Positions 1 through 5,386 are shown, counted from the first letter of the stretch. The stretch: 8,095 nucleotides of DNA from Candidatus Pacearchaeota archaeon ex4484_71 (GCA_002254395.1 NJDN01000019.1:1-8095), one strand, 5' to 3'. Numbers and translations are program-made. The notes: generated from the sequence alone by a model not told the origin.

Positions 1-1
1 T

Positions 2-652
2 GGAACAACGGTTTTTGTGAACATAGAAGGTCTAAACAAACAAGGGTCAATGAATTTTAGTGAAGTTGCCCCTGGAAGGATAAGGAACATAAGAGATTAT
101 GTTGTGCCTAAAAAATCAATAATTTGTAAAGTTTTAAAAATTTCACCTAGAAATGTAGAACTATCTTTGAGAAGGGTGACTCCCAAAGAACAAAAAGAAG
201 TAAGAGAACATCACAAACTCGAAAGAAGTTACAAGAGCATACTCAAGAGCATATTAAAAGAAAAAACAGATGAGATAATAGAAGAGATTCTATCTGAAAA
301 CACACTATATGAATTTTTAGAAGAAGCAAAAGAGAATCCCGAAATCCTTGAAAAAAAAGTAGGAAAAACAGCTGCAAAAGAGATTCTAGAGATACTGAAA
401 ACTCAAAAAAAGAAAAAGCTTACAATCAAAAAAAAGGTGAAGATTAACACCTCCTCGGAAGAAGGAATAAATGATATAAAAAAAATCTTTGAAGGACTGG
501 AGGGGATATCTTTGAAGTATATTTCTGCAGGAAATTACAGCCTAATTGTGGAAGGAGAAGACATAAAAAAACTAAACAATTTCATGAATGATACCTTAAA
601 AGATTTGGAGAAGAAAGCAAAAAAGAAAGGAGTGGAATTCTCAGTAATATAA
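2..652 (+). CDS. eif2a: Translation initiation factor aIF2 subunit alpha, 5'-truncated
   Basis: The alpha subunit of the archaeal heterotrimeric initiation factor aIF2, which delivers initiator Met-tRNA to the small ribosomal subunit. The frame is open to the left edge, so the true start lies outside the window; the GTG at 17 falls inside the S1 beta-barrel and is not a real start. The first ~55 residues are the back half of an S1/OB domain with the family signature (ISEVA-like segment FSEVAPGRIRNIRDYV, then ELSLRRV). A helical middle domain follows (about residues 60-130), then a C-terminal alpha/beta domain with the strand motif ISLKYISAGNYSLIVEGED and a lysine-rich end. About 216 residues are present of a usual ~260-270, so only ~50 are missing. 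In many archaea this gene sits just before nop10, which fits the hidden nop10 found downstream. Confidence 0.93.
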   Translation, partial: GTTVFVNIEGLNKQGSMNFSEVAPGRIRNIRDYVVPKKSIICKVLKISPRNVELSLRRVTPKEQKEVREHHKLERSYKSILKSILKEKTDEIIEEILSENTLYEFLEEAKENPEILEKKVGKTAAKEILEILKTQKKKKLTIKKKVKINTSSEEGINDIKKIFEGLEGISLKYISAGNYSLIVEGEDIKKLNNFMNDTLKDLEKKAKKKGVEFSVI

Positions 653-664
653 AATACCTAAAGA

Positions 665-672
665 TTTAAATA
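665..672 (+). promoter_or_regulatory. TATA box for the Nudix-like gene
   Basis: TTTAAATA centred 25.5 nt before the ATG at 694, the spacing expected for a leaderless archaeal transcript starting at or next to the start codon. It lies just after the aIF2-alpha stop codon, so the Nudix gene need not depend on the upstream promoter. Confidence 0.6.
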
Positions 673-693
673 AAGGAATTTGTATGAAAAATT

Positions 694-1164
694 ATGGAAA
701 AAGACAAATTTAAAGTAGTGGTCATAGGTATAATTTTTGACCCCAAAGAGAGAAAGATACTTGTTGGAAAGAATAAAGGGGACTCTTCTTATTCATTTCT
801 CGAGGGAAATTTAAGGCAAGATGAAGAACTTGACGTAGGATTAAAAAGAGTTACCTTTGAAAAAACAGGATACAAAGTGCACAACCTTGGTGCAATTTAT
901 GCTCGAAACAATATCGATGATCGAAAGGACGTTTTGGAATTGTTTTTCCTCTGCGAAGCAACAGAAGGTAATGAAAAACCGGGAGAGAACGTGGAGGAAC
1001 TAAAATGGATAAAACCATCAGAGGTAGAGTCTACAATAGATAGAGAGCTTCGTGCAACACTTAGAGATTATATGTCCTTTTTGCGGGAGATATACTCTAA
1101 AAAATATTTGCCCAAAATGTGGCAAAAAAACAGAAAGCGCACATTACAAGTGGATAAGGAATAA
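694..1164 (+). CDS. Nudix-fold protein with degenerate Nudix box
   Basis: A 156-residue protein with the overall Nudix layout: an N-terminal strand (KVVVIGIIFD), a glycine loop, the Nudix helix at residues 38-60, then strands and a WIKPSEVE segment followed by a final helix. Active Nudix hydrolases cleave nucleoside diphosphates linked to another group using metal held by glutamates of the box GX5EX7REUXEEXGU. Here G38, E44, R52, E56 and G59 fit, but the glutamate after R52 is V53 and the one after E56 is K57, so two of the three metal-binding glutamates are missing. Catalysis is therefore doubtful and a binding or regulatory role is possible. The ATG at 694 is chosen because a TATA box lies 25 nt upstream. 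Residues after about 127 form a basic tail whose DNA encodes Nop10 in another frame, so the natural C-terminus may be shorter than shown. Confidence 0.72.
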   Translation: MEKDKFKVVVIGIIFDPKERKILVGKNKGDSSYSFLEGNLRQDEELDVGLKRVTFEKTGYKVHNLGAIYARNNIDDRKDVLELFFLCEATEGNEKPGENVEELKWIKPSEVESTIDRELRATLRDYMSFLREIYSKKYLPKMWQKNRKRTLQVDKE

Positions 1165-1177
1165 AAATGGGAGATAA
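1052..1177 (+). CDS. nop10: Nop10-like H/ACA snoRNP zinc-ribbon protein, overlapping the Nudix frame
   Basis: A short frame, +1 relative to the Nudix gene, encodes 41 residues from a GTG at 1052. It contains CPFCGRYTLKNICPKCGKKT, a close match to the archaeal Nop10 zinc ribbon (CPxCGxYTLKxxCPxCGxxT) followed by the usual AH. Nop10 binds Cbf5 in the box H/ACA RNP that makes pseudouridine in rRNA. The four zinc cysteines are residues 8, 11, 20 and 23. The start is inferred: an in-frame stop lies at 1037-1039 and GTG is the only standard start before the first cysteine, giving MQHLEII. It overlaps 113 nt of the Nudix frame. The frame ends at 1175-1177 after KNGR, but shifting by one base near 1163-1169 continues as GDKFHKRYSK to a stop at 1200-1202, resembling the normal DKYGKYRR-type Nop10 tail. 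Location downstream of aIF2-alpha supports the call. The zinc ribbon is firm; start and end are not. Confidence 0.8.
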   Translation: MQHLEIICPFCGRYTLKNICPKCGKKTESAHYKWIRNKNGR

Positions 1178-1222
1178 ATTTCATAAAAGATATTCCAAAT
1201 AACCTTTCTAGCACGACAAAAA

Positions 1223-1230
1223 ATATAAAC
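1223..1230 (+). promoter_or_regulatory. TATA box for the 134-residue unknown gene
   Basis: ATATAAAC centred 24.5 nt before the ATG at 1251, matching the leaderless spacing seen for other genes in the window. Confidence 0.55.
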
Positions 1231-1250
1231 TTTCAGAGATAACCAGAGAA

Positions 1251-1655
1251 ATGGCAGTGGAAGAAAGAATATACTTTAAAAAATTTAAATCGGAGACGGA
1301 CCACGAAGATACCTCTGTACACGGAAGCCCAGATTGGACCCCGTACCAGGCAATTTCTAAAGAACATAAAGAATTGGAGGAGGGATTAAAAAAAGATTAT
1401 GGACTCTGGAGTAAAATAGAAAAATTCGGACCACAAATACATTTTGGATTTGATGGTAAATTTCAATATTCTTTTTGGATTTCGGGAAAACCCAAAACAT
1501 CAGAAGAAAATCCAGAAAAAAATGTTTTCTATGAAGCAAGAGTGCACGTAAAAAAAGCAGGAAAATCTACCGAATTAAACAATCCTTGCGATCCAGAGAA
1601 AAAGTTACTTCATCTTGGGTTTGGCTGGTTTGAGTCCCCCCCGCAAATTCTTTAA
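1251..1655 (+). CDS. Hypothetical protein, 134 residues, no recognised domain
   Basis: I do not recognise this family. The protein is probably soluble: no signal peptide and no membrane helix. It starts with charged sequence (EERIYFKKFKSE), has a histidine/aspartate-containing stretch (TDHEDTSVHGSPDW), then aromatic-rich segments that read like beta strands (PQIHFGFDGKFQYSFWISG, NVFYEARVHVKKAG, LHLGFGWFE). A single cysteine lies in NNPCDPEKK. The alternation of aromatic strands suggests a small beta-sandwich or a ligand-binding fold, but that is only inference. The ATG at 1251 is supported by the TATA box 24.5 nt upstream. It converges on the uracil-DNA glycosylase gene, with only 9 bases between the two stop codons. 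Codon use (AGA, AAA, ATA-rich) is like its neighbours, with no sign of recent transfer. Confidence 0.75.
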   Translation: MAVEERIYFKKFKSETDHEDTSVHGSPDWTPYQAISKEHKELEEGLKKDYGLWSKIEKFGPQIHFGFDGKFQYSFWISGKPKTSEENPEKNVFYEARVHVKKAGKSTELNNPCDPEKKLLHLGFGWFESPPQIL

Positions 1656-1664
1656 AAAGATATA

Positions 1665-2258
1665 CTAGAATAATCGCTTTTGAGAAACCGTTTTTTTAAT
1701 TTCCTTCTTGACTGTTTCAAGATCTTTCTCCCAGAGTGGCAATAAATCTCTTTTATAAATTATTGCGGCAGGATGGAAGAGAGGGATTAATTTAAACCTC
1801 ACACCTTCCATTTCAATCTCTTTAACATTTCCATGAACAGAGGTTATTCCTTTTTGAATTTTCATTTCATCCACATCTCCTTTGGCAAAAAAGAACTTAG
1901 TGGCATAATTTCCGAGAGAACAAACAACCCGGGGTTTTATTTTTTTTATTTGTTCCAGGAGCCAAGGAGTATGGGCTTTTATCTCCTCTGGAAGAGGATC
2001 CCTATTCTCTGGAGGACGACACTTCAAAATATTAGCTATATAAACATCTTCCAAACTTAACCCAACATTATTTAGTAGCTTGTCCAGATTTTTTCCCGCA
2101 GCACCAACAAAAGGAACTCCTTGTTCATCTTCGTTTCTCCCAGGAGCCTCCCCAACAAAGAGAATATCTGCATTCAGATTTCCCTTCCCAATAACCACAT
2201 TTTTACAATTTTTACAAATCTCTGTATCCATTGCTTTTTTAACGTAATCAGGAACCAT
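1665..2258 (-). CDS. udg: Family 4 uracil-DNA glycosylase with altered Fe-S ligand
   Basis: Removes uracil from DNA at the start of base excision repair. Family 4 (TTUDGA/AfUDG-type) features are clear in the 197-residue product: the active-site segment GEAPGRNEDEQGVPFVG at residues 36-52, CRPPENRDP at 80-88, and the HPA motif in LFHPAA at 160-165. Family 4 enzymes hold a [4Fe-4S] cluster with four cysteines. Here C15, C18 and C80 match, but the fourth position, 16 residues after C80, is H96 (AHTPWL) where Cys is usual; C113 is a nearby extra cysteine. The protein ends in QKRLF, resembling a shortened PCNA-binding box. I place the start at the ATG at 2258 and not at the upstream TTG (2303), because the TATA box at 2281-2288 is 26.5 nt upstream of 2258 and lies inside the longer reading frame. 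Confidence 0.92.
   Translation of the reverse strand: MVPDYVKKAMDTEICKNCKNVVIGKGNLNADILFVGEAPGRNEDEQGVPFVGAAGKNLDKLLNNVGLSLEDVYIANILKCRPPENRDPLPEEIKAHTPWLLEQIKKIKPRVVCSLGNYATKFFFAKGDVDEMKIQKGITSVHGNVKEIEMEGVRFKLIPLFHPAAIIYKRDLLPLWEKDLETVKKEIKKTVSQKRLF
1691..1697 (+). terminator. Possible T-tract terminator for the 134-residue gene
   Basis: A run of seven T on the plus strand, about 35 nt past the stop at 1655. Archaeal transcription often ends at T-rich tracts without a hairpin. It lies inside the 3' end of the oppositely oriented glycosylase gene, so it may simply be coding sequence. Confidence 0.3.
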
Positions 2259-2280
2259 CACCCATCTAAGAGAACAAAAC

Positions 2281-2288
2281 TTTATAAA
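2281..2288. promoter_or_regulatory. Palindromic TATA box shared by divergent udg and ndk
   Basis: TTTATAAA reads the same on both strands. Its centre is 25.5 nt before the ndk ATG (2310, plus) and 26.5 nt before the glycosylase ATG (2258, minus). Both distances equal the TATA-to-start spacing of the other leaderless genes here. No second TATA-like box for either gene is visible in the 51 bases between the start codons, so one box probably directs both genes. Confidence 0.6.
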
Positions 2289-2309
2289 ATTAAACTCACA
2301 CAAACTAAG

Positions 2310-2756
2310 ATGGAAAAAACACTTGTGTTAATAAAACCTGACGCAATGGTAAAAGAACTCGCGGGACACATAATAACAGACCTTTATAAAACTGGACTAA
2401 GAATGATTGGATTAAAGCTTGTAAACATCCAAAGAGAACTTGCAGAACAACATTATTCTGAACACAGAGAAAAACCTTTTTTTGAGGAACTTATAAAACA
2501 TATCACCGGAGAACTACACAACCAAGAAAACGTGATTGCAATAGTCTACGAAGGAGAAGATGCCGTAAAAAAGGTCAGAGAGCTGGCCGGGAAGACCCAT
2601 CCAGAAGAAGCTTCAACAAAAACCATAAGAGGAAAATATGGAAGAATGCACTCAAAAACAAATTGTTTCGAGAACGTGATTCATGCATCAGATTCTCCAG
2701 AATCTGCTGAAAGAGAAATAAAGCTGTGGTTTGAAGATAAAGAAATTATAGATTAG
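2310..2756 (+). CDS. ndk: Nucleoside diphosphate kinase
   Basis: Transfers the gamma-phosphate from ATP to nucleoside diphosphates through a phosphohistidine, keeping NTP and dNTP pools balanced; cytosolic. The 148-residue protein is close to the usual ~140-155. It starts with the typical TLVLIKPDA (Lys9 in KPDA), then HYSEHREKPFFEEL at 48-61, an IRGKYG motif at 106-111 and the active site NVIHASDSPESAERE with catalytic H125. Two loops are slightly longer than in bacterial enzymes: around GELHNQEN (67-74) and RMHSKTNCFE (112-121). The start at 2310 is set by homology at the N-terminus and by the TATA box 25.5 nt upstream; the frame is open further upstream, but that part is antisense to the glycosylase gene and not coding. 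It is divergent from udg, so repair and nucleotide supply genes share a promoter region. Confidence 0.97.
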   Translation: MEKTLVLIKPDAMVKELAGHIITDLYKTGLRMIGLKLVNIQRELAEQHYSEHREKPFFEELIKHITGELHNQENVIAIVYEGEDAVKKVRELAGKTHPEEASTKTIRGKYGRMHSKTNCFENVIHASDSPESAEREIKLWFEDKEIID

Positions 2757-2780
2757 TTCCTAACATTTGCCTATGGCATA

Positions 2781-2906
2781 TTGTCTTACATAAAAGATTT
2801 TGTGAGGGTAAAATCCTCAAAATCCCTCCAAGAAGCAAGAAACAAAAAAACAAGAGTTATTGGAGATCAATTAAAGAAAGTTTTAGATAAACCCCCCGCA
2901 TAAAAG
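2781..2906 (+). CDS. Possible small protein downstream of ndk, unrecognised
   Basis: After the ndk stop the same frame stays open to a TAA at 2904-2906. From a TTG at 2781 it would encode 41 residues rich in Lys, Arg and Ser with segments such as SYIKDFVRVKSSKSL and RVIGDQLKKVLDKPPA, which read like real protein (alternating polar/nonpolar, helix-like end) with codon use like the neighbours. Evidence against: there is no ATG in this frame. An ATG at 2773 preceded at 25 nt by AAATTATA-like sequence is in another frame that stops after six codons, so a genuine gene would need a non-ATG start or a one-base frameshift. It may also be a decayed gene or an ndk C-terminal extension lost by a stop mutation. 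I do not recognise any family. Confidence 0.33.
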
Positions 2907-2909
2907 TTC

Positions 2910-2916
2910 AAAAAAA
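2910..2916 (-). terminator. T-tract terminator after radA
   Basis: On the minus strand a run of seven T follows directly after the radA stop codon (2917-2919). This is a typical simple archaeal termination signal, and the next gene on that side is on the opposite strand. Confidence 0.45.
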
Positions 2917-3885
2917 TTACGCTTTATCTCTTAAACCGGCAGAAGTTACAAAATAAACTGCCTCATTATCTGGTAAATTTGGACTGTCAATTAACTTTGC
3001 AACCCTAGAACCTTGTTTTCCCCTTCGCAAATACAACCTATATGTAGAAGCATGACCAACAATATTCCCCCCGATGGCAGTGGTAGGATCTCCAAACAAC
3101 TGCGCAGGATTAGCCATAACTTGATTAGTCACATAAACCGCAAGATTATAGGTTTCTGCAAGCTTCATCAAATCATGCATATATCTATTCAATTTTTGTT
3201 GTCTATCTGCTAATTGCCCCCTTCCAGAATACTCTGCCCTAAAATGCGCAGTAAGAGAATCTATAATCAAAAGTTTGATGGGTTCTCCTTCTTTTATCAT
3301 TTCACTAATTTTATCCAAAAGAAGCATTTGGTGATCTGAGTTAAAAGCTCTAGCAACCAAAATATTCTTAAGAACATTGTCCGGGTTGGCCCCTACTCCT
3401 TCTGCAAACTGTTTTATTCTAGCAGGCCTAAAAGTTCCTTCAGTATCTATAAAAACACATTTCCCTTCAGCACCTCCCTGGTCTTTTGGAAGCTGAACAT
3501 TCACAGCCAACGAAAGTCCTAACTGGGTCTTACCAGAACCGAATGCTCCAAAAGCTTCCGTAATGGACCTCGATTCTATACCCTTTCCTCCAAGAAGCTC
3601 ATCCAAATTTTTACTGCCTGTTGTAATGTAGTGGATATTTGCTCTCTTCTCTGCAAATTCAAGACCATCACTAAATCCAAGATCCAATAAATCCCTTGCT
3701 GCTTGAATCGCCTTTCTCGCAACAGCTTGACTAACTCCTGCCGAATCAGAAATAGTTGCAGGACTCGCAACCGCCAGAGACATTAAATCCAATATTCCTG
3801 CGCTTTCTAACTTAGCTGCTACAGCAGGACCGATTCCAGGAAGATCTGTCAACTCCAGTTCCTTCTTTTCTTTTTTAGAAGCCAT
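2917..3885 (-). CDS. radA: DNA repair and recombination protein RadA
   Basis: The archaeal Rad51/RecA recombinase: it forms ATP-dependent filaments on single-stranded DNA and carries out strand exchange. The 322-residue length is normal. Domains in order: an N-terminal helix-hairpin-helix region (LTDLPGIGPAVAAKL, residues 12-26), a linker with the polymerisation segment GFSDG (70-74), then the ATPase core with Walker A GAFGSGKT at 113-120, FIDTEGTFRP at 145-154, Walker B LLIIDS at 205-210, SGRGQLADRQQKLN at 220-233 and NQVMANP at 254-260. Two departures are visible: the usual GEFGSGKT is GAFGSGKT, and the FxxA polymerisation motif is FSDG. The ATG at 3885 is supported by a TATA box 25.5 nt upstream, so radA has its own promoter despite lying behind the RPA genes. 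It ends at a T-tract. Confidence 0.97.
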   Translation of the reverse strand: MASKKEKKELELTDLPGIGPAVAAKLESAGILDLMSLAVASPATISDSAGVSQAVARKAIQAARDLLDLGFSDGLEFAEKRANIHYITTGSKNLDELLGGKGIESRSITEAFGAFGSGKTQLGLSLAVNVQLPKDQGGAEGKCVFIDTEGTFRPARIKQFAEGVGANPDNVLKNILVARAFNSDHQMLLLDKISEMIKEGEPIKLLIIDSLTAHFRAEYSGRGQLADRQQKLNRYMHDLMKLAETYNLAVYVTNQVMANPAQLFGDPTTAIGGNIVGHASTYRLYLRRGKQGSRVAKLIDSPNLPDNEAVYFVTSAGLRDKA

Positions 3886-3906
3886 GAGTTGACAAACAAG
3901 ATTTCC

Positions 3907-3914
3907 TTTATAAA
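3907..3914 (-). promoter_or_regulatory. TATA box for radA
   Basis: TTTATAAA, centred 25.5 nt from the radA ATG at 3885, in the 55-base gap between the YdjM-like gene and radA. A-rich sequence lies upstream on the minus strand, as expected for a BRE. As the box is palindromic, direction is assigned from the gene position; on the other strand it faces the 3' end of a minus-strand gene. Confidence 0.65.
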
Positions 3915-3940
3915 TTTTATAACAGTAAAGAATATATATC

Positions 3941-4390
3941 TTAAAACAAGATATGAGTCAAGACGAAAGTTACATCTAGAATTATAAATGCCACGAAAAT
4001 AAATATCTCTACTCCACCCCCCGTCCTAAACCTACCCTTCAGCCGAAGATCTAGCGGCCAAAAAAGTTTTATACCTCTTGGAGTTAAAGAATCCAATATC
4101 AAATGAGATCCATATCCTAAGAGAAAACCCTCAAAAACACTAGGAAATAAAAAATAGATAATAATTCCTAGGAATAACATAAATGAAGAGCTGTGCAATA
4201 CCCCTCTGTGCTTGGTAAAAAACCTTACAGGCTTGAAAATTTTCTTCTTTCCAATCCAAGAATTTTGAGAATCTACATCTGGAAAAAGCGCAAAAAAGAG
4301 AGTTGCGCTTAAAAAAACTACTCCTCCTGCACTATGCAGAAAAACCAACGACAAAAAAAGTGCAACAACAAGGTGCGTTCGAGCATACAT
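3941..4390 (-). CDS. YdjM-family (PF04307-like) membrane-bound metal-dependent hydrolase
   Basis: A 149-residue membrane protein with the residue pattern of the YdjM/DUF457 family of putative metal-dependent hydrolases: H6 at the N-terminus, FPDVDS (37-41) with two acidic residues, HRGVLHS (61-67), and GYGSHLILDSLTPRGIKLFWP (segment 92-112, with H96 and D100). These His/Asp residues are the presumed metal ligands. About four hydrophobic segments are visible (around 8-36, 70-95 and 127-147). In E. coli the relative YdjM is SOS-regulated; the family is often thought to act on membrane lipids, but no substrate can be read here. It starts 17 nt after the RPA stop with no TATA box at the usual spacing and no clear Shine-Dalgarno, so it is probably cotranscribed with RPA. 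Confidence 0.85.
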   Translation of the reverse strand: MYARTHLVVALFLSLVFLHSAGGVVFLSATLFFALFPDVDSQNSWIGKKKIFKPVRFFTKHRGVLHSSSFMLFLGIIIYFLFPSVFEGFLLGYGSHLILDSLTPRGIKLFWPLDLRLKGRFRTGGGVEIFIFVAFIILDVTFVLTHILF

Positions 4391-4407
4391 CTCAAAAAAG
4401 AATTAAT

Positions 4408-5334
4408 TTAATTTTTTTCCAACGAAGAAAGAAGATTTTCTACATTTGCTTCTTCCACCCTTTCAACAACAAATTCAGGAGTATTGAAATAATTATTTTT
4501 TCGAACATTCCCCACAAAGACCATCTCCTTTCCTAGAATTTCTTCTTTCTCTTGAGTCATCAAATCAGGGTTCTCCAAGTTCTTGAAGCCCAAATCTTTG
4601 AGCGTCTCATGAAATAAAACAGACCTTATATTTTCGCTTCCATCATCAATTACAATATTTACCAACGCTCTCTTTTCAACTTCTGCACCATTTTGAATAT
4701 CTTCTTCCGTGACTTTTTTCCCAGTTTCTTTATTTACTTCAAAAAACCGCGGATCAAAAATTTGCACAATAAATGCCCTGGTTTTCACATATTCACCTAA
4801 TGAAAATTCCGAAAGAGATTTCTCTTTGATAACTCTCTCTGTTTTCACATTTTCCAAATTCTCTGAACTAATCTTAAACTCCGAAAAACTCCCCATATGG
4901 ATCTCACTGTCTCTCATATTCCCCCCTACGATTTCAACAACCGAACCCTCCATAACCTCTCCCTTTTCAATTAAAGAAATATGATTTGTATCCCACAACA
5001 CGACTTTTATATTGGAAGTCTCATCAGCGATAATCAAATTTGCAACTTTTCCTTCATCTCCTTTTTTGGTCTTAAAACTTCTAACAGGGTACATTGAAAT
5101 AACCTTTCCAAGAGTGTTCACCTTTCTCATACCAGGCAAAAGTTCATCAATTTTTAGTTTTTCATTGTCAAAAGAGATTCCTAATTCTGCGGCAATAATC
5201 TGCAACGCCCCCTCCTTGCTTATAAGGCCGGACAGTTTTGCCCTTTTCGCCTCAACCCTTCTTGCAATTTCCTCTTTATCTACACCAGAAGATTTAGATA
5301 CTCTCTCTAAAATTTTCTCATAATTTCCGTTCAT
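4408..5334 (-). CDS. rpa: Replication protein A (archaeal OB-fold ssDNA-binding protein), cysteine-free
   Basis: Binds and protects single-stranded DNA in replication, repair and recombination; a natural partner of RadA, whose gene is nearby. The 308 residues show an N-terminal helical region (1-60) with the KxAKLSGLISKEGALQII-type pattern of archaeal RPA, an OB fold at about 66-160 (TLGKVISMYPVRSFKTKKGDEGKVANLIIADETSNIKVVLW) and a second OB fold at about 174-292. Many archaeal RPAs carry a zinc finger inside this second part (CPECGKK ... CxxHG). Here the matching stretch at 198-220 reads FEVNKETGKKV ... IQNGAEVEKR, and there is no cysteine anywhere in the protein. The ATG at 5334 has a TATA-like box 25.5 nt upstream. 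It leads a two-gene unit with the YdjM-like gene. Confidence 0.9.
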   Translation of the reverse strand: MNGNYEKILERVSKSSGVDKEEIARRVEAKRAKLSGLISKEGALQIIAAELGISFDNEKLKIDELLPGMRKVNTLGKVISMYPVRSFKTKKGDEGKVANLIIADETSNIKVVLWDTNHISLIEKGEVMEGSVVEIVGGNMRDSEIHMGSFSEFKISSENLENVKTERVIKEKSLSEFSLGEYVKTRAFIVQIFDPRFFEVNKETGKKVTEEDIQNGAEVEKRALVNIVIDDGSENIRSVLFHETLKDLGFKNLENPDLMTQEKEEILGKEMVFVGNVRKNNYFNTPEFVVERVEEANVENLLSSLEKN

Positions 5335-5355
5335 CTTTTAAAAAAAGACTCTTTC

Positions 5356-5363
5356 TTTTTAAG
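5356..5363 (-). promoter_or_regulatory. TATA-like box for rpa
   Basis: Minus-strand CTTAAAAA centred 25.5 nt before the rpa ATG at 5334. It is weaker than the TTTATAAA boxes here and is separate from the EF-1 beta box on the other strand, 31 nt away. Confidence 0.5.
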
Positions 5364-5386
5364 TATTACTGTACTTTTAGAAAAAC

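Noticed and set aside
1833..2060. Plus-strand frame of about 75 residues inside the glycosylase gene
   Set aside because: Antisense shadow of a well-supported gene, low-complexity hydrophobic content and no promoter at the right spacing.
2259..2303. Longer form of the uracil-DNA glycosylase starting at a TTG at 2303
   Set aside because: The extra 15 residues (MCEFNFIKFCSLRWV) do not look like the family, and the TATA box that fits the ATG at 2258 lies inside this extension.
2121..2309. N-terminal extension of ndk
   Set aside because: It is antisense to the glycosylase gene; homology starts at MEKTLVLIKPDA and the TATA box is 25.5 nt before that Met.
2803..2819. Small inverted repeat (TGAGG ... 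CCTCA) after ndk as tRNA arm or terminator
   Set aside because: Only a 5 bp stem with 7 nt loop, no T-tract after it, and no tRNA cloverleaf elements around it.
4709..5323. Two plus-strand frames opposite RPA
   Set aside because: Antisense to a convincing OB-fold gene; their residues mirror its Lys/Glu-rich codons as Phe/Ser-rich sequence.
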